Assembly (NCBI RefSeq): GCF_030815485.1
Contig: NZ_JAUSWV010000002.1
Location: 7,998,001-8,062,000 of the forward strand
Direction: 5' to 3'
Source: Streptomyces rishiriensis
GTDB taxonomy: Bacteria; Actinomycetota; Actinomycetes; Streptomycetales; Streptomycetaceae
DNA: 64,000 nucleotides
Shown: positions 33,784 through 41,700 of the stretch, one piece after another
Layout: the number at the start of each line of letters is the position of its first letter
Numbering within the stretch: position 1 is the first letter of the stretch
Notes under the pieces: model-generated
Told to the model about the DNA's origin: nothing
The model's database searches: none
What the model saw: only the letters and a program-made list of their open reading frames with translations
Position numbers and translations under genes: made by a program

Positions 33784-34509
33784 TCAGCCGAGCTTGAGCA
33801 GGAGTTCGGTGAGCTCGGCCGGCATGGTGATCATGCAGTCGTGGCCGGTCGCCAATTCCCATACCTGTGCCGGGGCGCCGTTGGGCTGTGTCGCGTGGAC
33901 GGGGCGGCGGTCGAACCCTTCGGGATTGCCGACGACGCAGTGGATGTGCGTCTGCGGGATCGTGCGCAGGGCCGCGTTGTCCAGTCTGACCGGTTGCTGG
34001 AGGGAGCGCACCGGCTGATCCGACAGCATCGAGCGCAGCCACGCGACGTCCGCCGGGTCGGTGACCCCGAACAGACCTGAGGGCGGCGGCAGTTCGGGGA
34101 GGGGCGGGACCCGCCAGCCACTTCCGGACTTCTCGGCGAGGTCGATCAGGACCCGGGTCACGGGCATGACGTCGGCCGCGCTCTCGCCGTCCTTTGGCAC
34201 CATCGCGTCGAGGTAGACGAGATGCGCGATCCGGTCCGGCACACGGTTGGCCGCGGACGAGATGACCAGCCCGGCGTAACTGTGTCCCACGAGGACCACG
34301 TCGGTGAGGTCTTCGGCGGCGATCAGGTCGACGATGTCGTCGACGTGGGTGTCGAGCCCCACCTCGGCACTGAGCAGATGCGCCTTGTCGCCGTAGCCGG
34401 TCAGCGACGGCGCGACCACCCGATGTCCCGCCGAGGCCAGCAACGGGACCACCCTCTCCCAGCACTGCCCACTGTGCCACGCACCGTGCACCAGCAGATA
34501 CGTCGTCAT
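33784..34509 (-). CDS. alpha/beta hydrolase (EstC-like)
   Basis: 241 residues with a complete alpha/beta-hydrolase site. The oxyanion-loop 'LLVHGAWHSGQCWERV' is at the N-terminus, the nucleophile Ser77 is in 'VLVGHSYAGLV', and the His is in 'VWELATGHDCMITMP' near the end, with an acidic partner likely in 'CVVGNPEGFD'. It resembles the EstC/salicylate-esterase-like group ('TYLLVHGAWH'). The substrate is unknown. An XRE regulator starts divergently 180 bases away and may control it, a common pairing in Streptomyces. Confidence 0.87.
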   Translation of the reverse strand: MTTYLLVHGAWHSGQCWERVVPLLASAGHRVVAPSLTGYGDKAHLLSAEVGLDTHVDDIVDLIAAEDLTDVVLVGHSYAGLVISSAANRVPDRIAHLVYLDAMVPKDGESAADVMPVTRVLIDLAEKSGSGWRVPPLPELPPPSGLFGVTDPADVAWLRSMLSDQPVRSLQQPVRLDNAALRTIPQTHIHCVVGNPEGFDRRPVHATQPNGAPAQVWELATGHDCMITMPAELTELLLKLG

Positions 34510-34677
34510 GGTTTCGCTCCTCGCTGTGCTTCACACCGCCCCTCGCCTCGACGGGTCGGCGAGCGGTCGCCGCCGCTCGGCGGGCCGTGGACCAGGCTGG
34601 TCCCCGCGCGCCGACCGGACCAGGGCCCCCGTGATCCTGGGGGTGACAGGACCAGGAACGCGCGCCGTCGCGCGAAT

Positions 34678-34683
34678 TAGAGT
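34678..34683 (+). promoter_or_regulatory. -10 element before XRE gene
   Basis: TAGAGT fits TANNNT and ends 6 bases before the ATG at 34690, suggesting a leaderless transcript. The intervening GGGGAG is too close to the ATG to act normally as a ribosome site. Confidence 0.45.
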
Positions 34684-34689
34684 GGGGAG

Positions 34690-35571
34690 ATGACCGGGGA
34701 ACGCAATCCGCTGGGCGACTACGTGCGCGCCCGCCGTGAGCTCGTCACTCCCGAGCAGGTCGGTATTCCCGTGTCGGGAATGAGGCGGGTACCGGGCCTG
34801 CGCCGGGAAGAGGTGGCGATGCTCGCCGGCATCAGCGCCGACTACTACCTGCGACTGGAACAGGGCCGGGACCGCAACCCCTCCGTACAGGTCCTCGAGT
34901 CCCTCGCCCGGGTGCTGCGTCTCGACGACGACGCCACGGCACACCTGCTGCGCCTCGGCGTCGGCGCACCCCGTCGGCGTCGGCCGCGGCCGCGGCGGGA
35001 AACCGTGCCCGAGGGCATGGCGAAGCTCGTCGCCGCCCTTCCGCTGCCCGCGGTCGTCGAGGGCCGTTGCTTCGACGTCCTTGCCGCCAACGCCCTGGCG
35101 ACCGCGCTGTCGCCGCGGCTCGTGCCGGGAGCCAACCGCCTGCGGGCGGTGTTCCTCGACCCCGCCGAGCAGGCCCTCTACCCGGACTGGGAGGACGCCG
35201 CCGGGGGCATGGTCGCCGGCTTCCGCCAGTCCGTCGGCACCGATACGGACGACCCTCGGTTCATCGAACTCGTCGGCGAACTCTCCCTCGCCAGTCCCCA
35301 TTTCAGCCGGCTGTGGGCCCGCCACGACGTAGAGGCGTGCGAAGGAGCACCCAAGCACATCGACCACCCCCAGGTCGGCCGCCTACGGCTGAACCGGGAG
35401 AGGCTGGGCATCGGTGGCACGGCGGGCCAGACGCTCGTCGTCTACCACCCGGATCCCGGCACGGACAGCGCCGAAAAGCTGCTGCTCCTCGCCTCCGCCA
35501 TACAGACACCGGCCGCGCCCCGGAACACGACCACCGGCGAACAGCCACGAGTGCACGCCGACCCGGGGTGA
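34690..35571 (+). CDS. XRE/MmyB-like transcriptional regulator
   Basis: 293 residues. The N-terminal helix-turn-helix, at about 10-80, has the MmyB-type 'RRVPGLRREEVAMLAGISADYYLRLEQGRDRNPSVQVLESLARVLRLDDDA'. A C-terminal MmyB-like ligand domain follows, with 'DVLAANALATAL' and 'FIELVGELSLASPHFSRLWARHDV' and ending in 'HPQVGRLRLNRERLGI'. In this family the regulator is usually divergent from the gene it controls, here the alpha/beta hydrolase. It may bind a fatty acid or related ligand, as in MltR-like proteins; this is inference. Confidence 0.88.
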   Translation: MTGERNPLGDYVRARRELVTPEQVGIPVSGMRRVPGLRREEVAMLAGISADYYLRLEQGRDRNPSVQVLESLARVLRLDDDATAHLLRLGVGAPRRRRPRPRRETVPEGMAKLVAALPLPAVVEGRCFDVLAANALATALSPRLVPGANRLRAVFLDPAEQALYPDWEDAAGGMVAGFRQSVGTDTDDPRFIELVGELSLASPHFSRLWARHDVEACEGAPKHIDHPQVGRLRLNRERLGIGGTAGQTLVVYHPDPGTDSAEKLLLLASAIQTPAAPRNTTTGEQPRVHADPG

Positions 35572-35610
35572 GTCCGTTCGCCGTCCGGCGGGCGGCGGCG
35601 ATCGACGGCG

Positions 35611-35633
35611 CAACGGCCGCGCCGGGGCCGTTG
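35611..35633. terminator. hairpin between XRE and cellulase genes
   Basis: CAACGGCC (35611-35618) pairs with GGCCGTTG (35626-35633) around a 7-base loop, between two convergent genes. Confidence 0.5.
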
Positions 35634-35674
35634 GGTGCAGCCGCGAACCCCGCCCCAACGGTCCCCGGTCGGGA

Positions 35675-36640
35675 TCAGTAGCCGTAGATCATTTTGTAGG
35701 CGACTTCGGGAAGGAACTGTCCGGCCGAGGAGCCGCTTCCGACACCGCAATTGCCGTCGGACTCACCCGGGACCTTGATCCACAGGAGCATCTCGGCGCC
35801 TCCCCCCAGTCGGGTGGGGGTGCCGATACGGCGGCCTGAGGGATTGCACCACTGGCCGTTGGAACCGTTGCCGTTGCGGCTGGTGTCCACGGCGAACGGC
35901 TTGGTGTAGCCGTACCGGGCGTTGAGTTCACTGTTCACGGCGTTGCCGTACGCGGTGTTCTCGGCTGTCGTCAGGTAGTTGGAGACGTTGAGCGAGAAGC
36001 CGTGGGCCTGTCGCAGGCCGGCTTCGTGGAGGCGCTGGGCCATGGTCGCAGCGCTCGCCCAGCCGGGATTGCCGGCGTCGAGATAGACCCAGGTGTGGGG
36101 AGCCCGGCGGTTGAACTCGGCGAGCGCGCCGGTGAGCATGGCCTCGCGTTCGTCGATCTGGGCCTGGTTCATGCAGCCGTAGTCCCCCAGGGAGTCCGGC
36201 TCCAGGACGACGACGGCCGGGCGGTCGGCGATCCCGCCCGCGAACTGGGCGACCCAGTCCGCGTAGGCGGACGGTGAGGAGGCTCCGCCCGCGGAGTGCC
36301 CGCCGCAGTAGTCGCGGTGGTAGATGTTGTAGGCGACGAGGATGGGCAGTTTGTCCCGGGCGTCAGCGGCTCCCACGTACGCGCCGGTGGCGGTGCCGAT
36401 GGTGCCGCTCCAGGAGCCGAACCAGCGGGCCGTCGGGGTGTTGGCGATGGAGGCGCCGACCGCGGGCGCCCGCCCGTCGCCGGGGTTGGCGGCGACCCAC
36501 CGCTTCGCGCTGGAGTCGGGGTCCACGTAGAACCCGTTGGTCATGGTCGTCGGGTCGGCCGCGTGGGCGGTCGGTGCGGCGGCGAACGCCAGCGGCAGCG
36601 AGGAGAGCGCTGCTGCCAGGGCGAGCAGTCTGCGGCGCAT
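35675..36640 (-). CDS. secreted GH6 endoglucanase (cellulase)
   Basis: 321 residues. A signal peptide ('RRRLLALAAALSSLPLAFAAAPTAHA') precedes a lone GH6 catalytic domain. Family blocks are 'GFYVDPDSSAKRWVAAN', 'ILVAYNIYHRDYCGGHSAGG', 'AVVVLEPDSLG' with the catalytic-acid Asp, 'WVYLDAGNPGW', 'GFSLNVSNYLTT' and 'FAVDTSRNGNG'. It should cleave internal beta-1,4-glucosidic bonds of cellulose outside the cell. No cellulose-binding module is attached, which is shorter than many Streptomyces GH6 enzymes. A CebR-like operator lies 55 bases upstream, predicting induction by cellobiose. Confidence 0.93.
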   Translation of the reverse strand: MRRRLLALAAALSSLPLAFAAAPTAHAADPTTMTNGFYVDPDSSAKRWVAANPGDGRAPAVGASIANTPTARWFGSWSGTIGTATGAYVGAADARDKLPILVAYNIYHRDYCGGHSAGGASSPSAYADWVAQFAGGIADRPAVVVLEPDSLGDYGCMNQAQIDEREAMLTGALAEFNRRAPHTWVYLDAGNPGWASAATMAQRLHEAGLRQAHGFSLNVSNYLTTAENTAYGNAVNSELNARYGYTKPFAVDTSRNGNGSNGQWCNPSGRRIGTPTRLGGGAEMLLWIKVPGESDGNCGVGSGSSAGQFLPEVAYKMIYGY

Positions 36641-36694
36641 GACGGTACCTCGGTTCTCTGACGGGGATGCTTTCGATGGTCGGCGGTGAGGGTG

Positions 36695-36706
36695 GGGAGC
36701 GCTCCC
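36695..36706. promoter_or_regulatory. CebR-like operator
   Basis: GGGAGCGCTCCC is a perfect palindrome and matches the inner 12 bases of the known CebR box TGGGAGCGCTCCCA; the outer two bases differ. CebR is the LacI-type repressor released by cello-oligosaccharides. It lies between the cellulase start and the end of the upstream xylanase gene. Confidence 0.75.
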
Positions 36707-36734
36707 GTCGGAAGCGCCCCCACGGCTTGGTCGG

Positions 36735-38741
36735 TCAGCAGGTCGAGTTGGCCTGGGTCAGGAGTCCGAGCCGCCACGGCAGGAGGTTGTAGTCGCCGCC
36801 CGCGTTGGGATTCAAGCCCTGGTAGAGGTACTGGAGCCGGCAGGCGGGGATGGTGAGCGTCTGGTCGTAGCCCGCGCGGATCATCTCGCCGTGGCTGATG
36901 TCCCGGGTCCAGGCACCGGCGGGGAACGTGACGTTGCTCGACCTGGCGAACGGGTTGCCCTCGGACGCGGCCAGGGGCGTCCAGGAGCCGGCGAGGCTGC
37001 TCGCGGACCAGGAGCGGAAGTAGCGCCGGCCGTCCGAGCCGATGGCCTCGACGAGGAGCAGGTACTGGTTGCTGCCCTGCACCTTGTAGACGTTGCTCGC
37101 TTCGAACATGGCGTACTTGGAGTCCTGGGCCGCGATGACGGTGTCGGTGAAGCCGTTGGGGAACTGGCCGACGGTCGTGCGGGAGCGGTACAGGTGGCCG
37201 TTGTCGTCGGAGGAGAACAGGTAGCAGTTGGCGCTGTCGCAGATCACCCACATGTCGACCCAGTAGCCGTTGCCGATGTTCTGCCGGATGATGTCCGGCA
37301 TCGACGAGTAGAAGGTGCGCGGGGCGCTCCACCCGTTGGGATTGCTGATGTCCGGGTTCGTGGAGTACGAGGCGTTGCCGGTCTGGTAGACGAGGTACCA
37401 CAGGCGTTGCGGCGCGTTGTAGAACACCTGCGGCGCGGCCCGGTAACCCGTGCCGATGGCGCTGCGGTCCAGGTAGTGGTGGGTGGCGGAGCCCGCCTGG
37501 GACCAGTCGCCGAAGTTCAGGTAGACCAGGTTGTAGCCGGAGGAGCTCGCGGTACTGGCGAACACGTGGTACTTGCCGTCGTAGTGGACGACCGTCGGAT
37601 CCTTGATGCCGGCGATGTTGTGGGTCGGGTCCGGCTTCGGCGAGATCAGCGGGCCGCTGGAGCTCCACGAGTAACGGCCGGGCAGGGCGCGCGTGTCGGA
37701 GGTGCCGTCCGTGGCGGCGGGCGTGCCGCCCAGCGTCGTCAGCACCGCGTTGTACGCCGACTTCTTGGTGCCGTTGCGGTCGAACAGCAGGGGGTTCTCG
37801 CCGCTGCGCCAGGAGTCGCTGTCGCGAATGCCCCAGACGGTGATGCCGGTGCAGCGCGTGACGTTCATGCAGGCCCTGACCGTGTTCGTGTACGCGGTCG
37901 GCGACGCCTGCGCGATGTCGAGTTCGGTGATCTGGACGTCCACGCCGAGGGCGGCGAAGTTCGACAGCGTCGTTTGGAAAGTCGACGGCGGGCCGCCGGC
38001 GCCGAAGTGGGCCTGGAGGCCGACGCAGTCGATGGGCACGCCGCGAGCCTTGAAGTCGCGCACCATGCGGTACACGCCCTGGGTCTTGGCGGCGTTCCAG
38101 TCCTCGATGCTGTAGTCGTTGTAGCAGAGCTTGGCCGCCGGGTCGGCGGTCCGGGCCGTGCGGAACGCCTGCTCCAGGAAGCCGTCGCCGAGTACGTCCC
38201 GGAAGACCGAGCTGCGCAGCCGGCCGCTGGTGCCGTCGGCGAAGGCCTCGTTGACCACGTCCCAGGAGTGGATCCGGCCCTTGTAGCGGTTCATCACGGT
38301 GGTGATGTGGTTGTTCATCACGACGCGCAAGGTGTTCGCGTCCCTGATGGAGCCGACCCAGCCGGGCAGCTGGGAGTGCCACACCAGGGTGTGGCCACGC
38401 ATGCGCTGACCATGGGACGTCGCACGGTTGACGATCTGGTCGGCAGGGCCGAAGTTGAACGAGCCGCGGGACGGCTCGGTCGTGTCCCACTTCATCTCGT
38501 TCTCGGGTGTGACCGACGTGAACTCGCGGTCCAGGATGCCGGTGTACGTACCGTCGCCGAGCCGGCCCGCGGACACGGCGGTGCCGAAGTACCGTCCGGA
38601 CTGGGCCGCTTGGGTGCCCAGGGTGGAGGCCTGTACGGCGTCGGGCGCGCCGGTCGCGGTCCCGGGTGTCGCCAGGACGGTCGCGGCCAGCAGGCCCAGG
38701 ACGGCGGTTCGGCGACAGCCGAGCCGTTTGAGCGGGTTCAT
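36735..38741 (-). CDS. bifunctional GH10 xylanase - GH62 arabinofuranosidase
   Basis: A 668-residue secreted fusion. The signal peptide ('CRRTAVLGLLAATVLATPGTATG') is followed by a GH10 endo-1,4-beta-xylanase domain to about residue 330, with 'TPENEMKWDTTEP', acid/base Glu in 'SWDVVNEAF' and nucleophile Glu in 'VQITELDIA'. After a short linker, a GH62 alpha-L-arabinofuranosidase domain runs from about 350 to the end: 'WSSSGPLISPKPDPTHNIAGIKDPTVV', 'YWVDMWVICDSANCYLFSSDDNGHLYRS', 'MFEASNVYKV' and 'ISHGEMIRAGYDQTL'. The pair would debranch and cut arabinoxylan together. The ATG at 38741 has AGGGAG. No binding module was seen. Confidence 0.92.
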   Translation of the reverse strand: MNPLKRLGCRRTAVLGLLAATVLATPGTATGAPDAVQASTLGTQAAQSGRYFGTAVSAGRLGDGTYTGILDREFTSVTPENEMKWDTTEPSRGSFNFGPADQIVNRATSHGQRMRGHTLVWHSQLPGWVGSIRDANTLRVVMNNHITTVMNRYKGRIHSWDVVNEAFADGTSGRLRSSVFRDVLGDGFLEQAFRTARTADPAAKLCYNDYSIEDWNAAKTQGVYRMVRDFKARGVPIDCVGLQAHFGAGGPPSTFQTTLSNFAALGVDVQITELDIAQASPTAYTNTVRACMNVTRCTGITVWGIRDSDSWRSGENPLLFDRNGTKKSAYNAVLTTLGGTPAATDGTSDTRALPGRYSWSSSGPLISPKPDPTHNIAGIKDPTVVHYDGKYHVFASTASSSGYNLVYLNFGDWSQAGSATHHYLDRSAIGTGYRAAPQVFYNAPQRLWYLVYQTGNASYSTNPDISNPNGWSAPRTFYSSMPDIIRQNIGNGYWVDMWVICDSANCYLFSSDDNGHLYRSRTTVGQFPNGFTDTVIAAQDSKYAMFEASNVYKVQGSNQYLLLVEAIGSDGRRYFRSWSASSLAGSWTPLAASEGNPFARSSNVTFPAGAWTRDISHGEMIRAGYDQTLTIPACRLQYLYQGLNPNAGGDYNLLPWRLGLLTQANSTC

Positions 38742-39064
38742 GTTTCTCCCTGTGGGGTGGTGGGGGGTTGGGTGCTGCGGTCGGAGGAGCACTTCAGGGC
38801 GCGATCAGCTCGAGATCGCGGGAAGCGGACGGCGCCGCCGAGCCGGCCCTGGGGCCGTGTGCCGCCGTCGGAGGAAGCAGGGCGCCGGCGGCCGGGCCGG
38901 TCGCGGTCGTCAGTGCGCGCCGATGGCTCAGCATGTGATGCGTCCATGACATCCACGCATGCGGCGTTCTCCCTCTGTGGTCCAGCCGTCGGTGGTTGGA
39001 GTTGTCCGGAGGTGCCCTGCTGGTTCGCGCAAATTCGCGCGGGGAGGAGTCTCTGTTCTGTATG

Positions 39065-39074
39065 CGAAATTTCG
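39065..39074. promoter_or_regulatory. palindromic operator candidate 1
   Basis: CGAAATTTCG, followed by AAC, is repeated exactly 270 bases downstream. Similar CGAA/TTCG palindromes are, to my recollection, bound by xylan-responsive repressors in Streptomyces, which fits the adjacent xylanase gene. Confidence 0.5.
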
Positions 39075-39334
39075 AACAGGGATCGGCTTGTCGAGCATTC
39101 TGGATGATAGGAGGCCTATGTTCCCCGTCAATACCTCACGCACGAATCGCCATGGGCGCCGAAACATTCGAAGGGCTTGATCCGGTGCCCTCGCAGGTCA
39201 ATTGCCCGGATGACGCAGTTGCGCCACCATCTCCGAGCCTATTTGGCCGGATCGTGGGGGCGGCTCGGCGACGGGGTTGACATGTTTGCCCGCACCTCTA
39301 GTCTCCGTGAGACTCCTATTTTCCGAATGACTCA

Positions 39335-39344
39335 CGAAATTTCG
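39335..39344. promoter_or_regulatory. palindromic operator candidate 2
   Basis: This is the second copy of CGAAATTTCG followed by AAC, 177 bases before the DUF2243 start. Confidence 0.5.
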
Positions 39345-39511
39345 AACCGTCCTGCTCTGCTCGTTCGTGTCATGGACGTGACATAGATCGTGGCCGGTTC
39401 CGGGCGGCTGATGGGCCGAATGAGGGCATGCGCACGGCGTGAGTGGTGCGGAGAGGGGAACCTGCGACTGAGGCAACTTCCAGCGGAGTCCAGAAGCAGG
39501 AGCGGAGAGCG

Positions 39512-40076
39512 ATGGCCACTACGACCGGCGAGGCGCGGGCCGGGCTCTCGCAGCCCAGAAGTATCCAGCTGCCGGGCATAGTGCTCGGAGTGGGAATGGG
39601 CGGGTTCGTCGACGGCATCCTGCTGCATCAGCTGCTGCAGTGGCACCACATGCTGAGCAGCACCAACCAGGACCACATCGGCGTGAAGTACTACAACCCC
39701 CACACCGTCTCCGGCCTGGAGATGAACACGCTGTGGGACGGCATCTTCCACACCGTGTGCTGGCTCTCGGTCCTGACCGGGCTCGCCGTCCTGTACTCGA
39801 GAGTCACCCACAACCGACGGCGGGTGTGGACCTCCCCGGGTGCTGTGGGGCTGGATGCTCGTCGGCTGGGGCTTGTTCAACCTGGTCGAAGGCGTCCTGG
39901 ACCACCACATCCTCGGCATCCACCACGTCCACGCCGGAGACGGCCAGGTGTGGTGGGACATCGGCTTCCTCGTCCTGGGCGCCTTGCTGGTCGTGGGCGG
40001 CTACCTGCTGCAGCGCAGCGGCCGGCCCTTCGATCAGAACGCGCCTTCCGGTCGGAGCGCGAGCCGGCGCAGCTGA
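39512..40076 (+). pseudogene. DUF2243 membrane protein gene with one-base frameshift
   Basis: The first frame, from the ATG at 39512 (GGAGAG upstream), reads 'PGIVLGVGMGGFVDGILLHQLLQWHHMLS', the DUF2243 signature, up to 'RRRVWTS'. It then loses similarity. The family sequence resumes in the next frame as 'VLWGWMLVGWGLFNLVEGVLDHHILGIHHVHAG' and ends at the TGA at 40074. Removing one base from the C-run 39834-39837 restores a 187-residue four-helix protein reading 'WTSRVLWGWM'. It could be a recent mutation, a sequencing error or programmed slippage on CCCCGGG. The neighbour is a CtaG-like gene. Confidence 0.8.
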
Positions 40077-40912
40077 TGCACCACGACATGCCCGCCCACG
40101 GGCACCACGCGGGCAGCGGCCTCGTCGAGTGGCTGCTGCCGGCCCTCCTCCTGCTGACCGCTGCCGGTGCCTACGTGCTGCTCGCCCGCCGGGCCGGCCG
40201 CCGCAACCCTGGCCTGGGATGGAACCGGTGGCGGACGACCAGCTTCCTGACCGCCGTCGTCCTGCTCGGCGTCGCGTTGCTGCCGCCCGTGGCCCCGTTG
40301 GCGCACGAGGACTTCCGCGGCCACATGGTCCAGCACATGCTCATCGGCATGTACGCGCCGCTCGCGCTCGTCCTGGCCGCCCCCGTCACCCTCCTCCTGC
40401 GCACCCTGCCCACGGCCCGGGGGCGGCAGCTGACCGCCGTACTGCACAGCGCACCCTCCCGCGCGCTCACCCATCCCGTGGTCGCGCTGGCGCTGTCCAC
40501 GGGGAGCCTCGTGGTCCTGTACTTCACCCCCCTCTACAACGCGACGATGGGCAACCCGGCAGCGCATTGGCTGCTGCACGCACACTTCCTGCTGTCCGGA
40601 TGTCTCTTCGCCTACGTCATCGCCGGTCCCGACCCGGCGCCCGCGCGGCCGTCGGTGCGGGCCCGGCTGGTCTGCCTCGGTGTCGCGATCGCGGCCCATG
40701 CGGCGATCTCCCAGCTGATGTACGGCGGTTTCTGGGTGGACGTCCACGCACCCATCCACCAGGTCCGAACAGCCGCGGAGGTCATGTACTACGGCGGGGA
40801 CGTCGCCGAACTGCTGCTGGCCGCCGCTCTGGTCGCCACCTGGCGCCCCGACCACCGGCGCCGCGTGTCGGGCGGCCTGCCTGCTTCCCGGCAGTCACCG
40901 GCGCCCACCTGA
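40076..40912 (+). CDS. CtaG-like cytochrome c oxidase assembly protein
   Basis: 278 residues. A His-rich N-terminus ('HHDMPAHGHHAGSG') could bind copper. Seven hydrophobic helices follow, with the caa3-type CtaG blocks 'HEDFRGHMVQHMLIGMYAPLALVLAAPVTLLLRTLP', 'YFTPLYNATMGNPAAHWLLHAHFLLSGCLFAYVIAGPDP' and 'MYYGGDVAELLLAAAL'. It probably helps copper insertion into a haem-copper oxidase such as the CtaD encoded nearby. Its ATG overlaps the DUF2243 stop (TGATG). Coupling suggests that a frameshift in DUF2243 might lower its expression. Confidence 0.85.
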   Translation: MHHDMPAHGHHAGSGLVEWLLPALLLLTAAGAYVLLARRAGRRNPGLGWNRWRTTSFLTAVVLLGVALLPPVAPLAHEDFRGHMVQHMLIGMYAPLALVLAAPVTLLLRTLPTARGRQLTAVLHSAPSRALTHPVVALALSTGSLVVLYFTPLYNATMGNPAAHWLLHAHFLLSGCLFAYVIAGPDPAPARPSVRARLVCLGVAIAAHAAISQLMYGGFWVDVHAPIHQVRTAAEVMYYGGDVAELLLAAALVATWRPDHRRRVSGGLPASRQSPAPT

Positions 40913-40996
40913 TCAGCGGACGGCGCAGCCCCTGCCGGAGGGGGAGGGAGACGGCCGGTCTCGCTGATTCGGCCGGGTCGGGTACATGCTGGAGGA

Positions 40997-41218
40997 GTGA
41001 GCAGTGCACCGATCGCCGTGCATCGGCCGTCTCGTTCGGGCGGTCGACGCGTGACCGCGCACACCCACGGGCGGGACGAGATTCTCGGTGTGGCCTACAG
41101 CGACCAGGATCTGATCGTGTTCCTCGAGGGCGCGGGCATCCACGACCCCGACGCCGTCCTGGACGACCCGCGGTGGGTGGAGTGGCGCGGAGGCCACGCG
41201 CACGAGTGGACGGATTGA
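40997..41218 (+). CDS. small hypothetical protein (up to 73 aa)
   Basis: The conserved-looking part is 'DEILGVAYSDQDLIVFLEGAGIHDPDAVLDDPRWVEWRGGHAHEW', typical of small Streptomyces proteins of unknown role. The start is unclear. The GTG at 40997 directly abuts GGAGGA, which is too close, while GTG codons at 41018 and 41051 lack a ribosome site. It has no membrane segment. It follows the CtaG-like gene on the same strand. Confidence 0.5.
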   Translation: MSSAPIAVHRPSRSGGRRVTAHTHGRDEILGVAYSDQDLIVFLEGAGIHDPDAVLDDPRWVEWRGGHAHEWTD

Positions 41219-41339
41219 CGCCTGCTGCGACCTGCTCGAACGCTGTAGGACAGGGACCGTCACCCACCGTGTACGGGTCCCCCGCCGGCCGGCCCGTTCG
41301 TCCGCGGCAAGCGGACCGGCGGAGGGACGAGGCGCTCCT

Positions 41340-41684
41340 TCACCACGTCGACAACACGATGGCCACCGTGGTGAGAACCGCGCAGACAGTCAGTGTCAGA
41401 CCCAGACAGCGGCGTCGCAGCTGCTGGTAGCGGTGCTCGTACTCGGCGCGCAGGGACAGGCTGCGGGCCGCGACGCGCTCGAGATCCTGTCGGGCGCGTT
41501 GCAGACTGTCGGCGACGTAGTGGGATTCGATCTCCGTGCGCTGGGACGTCGTCAGCCACTCCATCGGCCGGACGAAGTCCCGCGCACGCTGCTCCGCTTC
41601 CGCGATCCGGGCCTGCCACAGCAGGTATCCCTCCACCGTGTTGCCGAGTTCGCTCGCGGTACCCCGCTTCGGCGGACCGCTCAC
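41340..41684 (-). CDS. small membrane-anchored coiled protein (114 aa)
   Basis: 114 residues. A long charged helical region ('YLLWQARIAEAEQRARDFVRPMEWLTTSQRTEIESHYVADSLQRARQDLERVAARSLSLRAEYEHRYQQ') suggests a coiled coil, and one C-terminal membrane helix follows, 'CLGLTLTVCAVLTTVAIVL'. The gene starts 16 bases after the ctaD stop on the same strand, so the two are probably cotranscribed. I know no family; an oxidase accessory role is a guess from position. Confidence 0.6.
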   Translation of the reverse strand: MSGPPKRGTASELGNTVEGYLLWQARIAEAEQRARDFVRPMEWLTTSQRTEIESHYVADSLQRARQDLERVAARSLSLRAEYEHRYQQLRRRCLGLTLTVCAVLTTVAIVLSTW

Positions 41685-41700
41685 CGCGTACCTTCGCCGG

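Larger units (their letters stand above)
38742..39511. other. 770-base regulatory intergenic region
   Basis: There is no supported gene between the xylanase gene (minus) and the DUF2243 gene (plus). It is less GC-rich than its surroundings. It contains CGAAATTTCG twice (39065-39074 and 39335-39344), both times extended to CGAAATTTCGAAC. A looser CGAAACATTCG lies near 39159. These look like operator half-site pairs of a sugar-responsive repressor. Confidence 0.6.
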
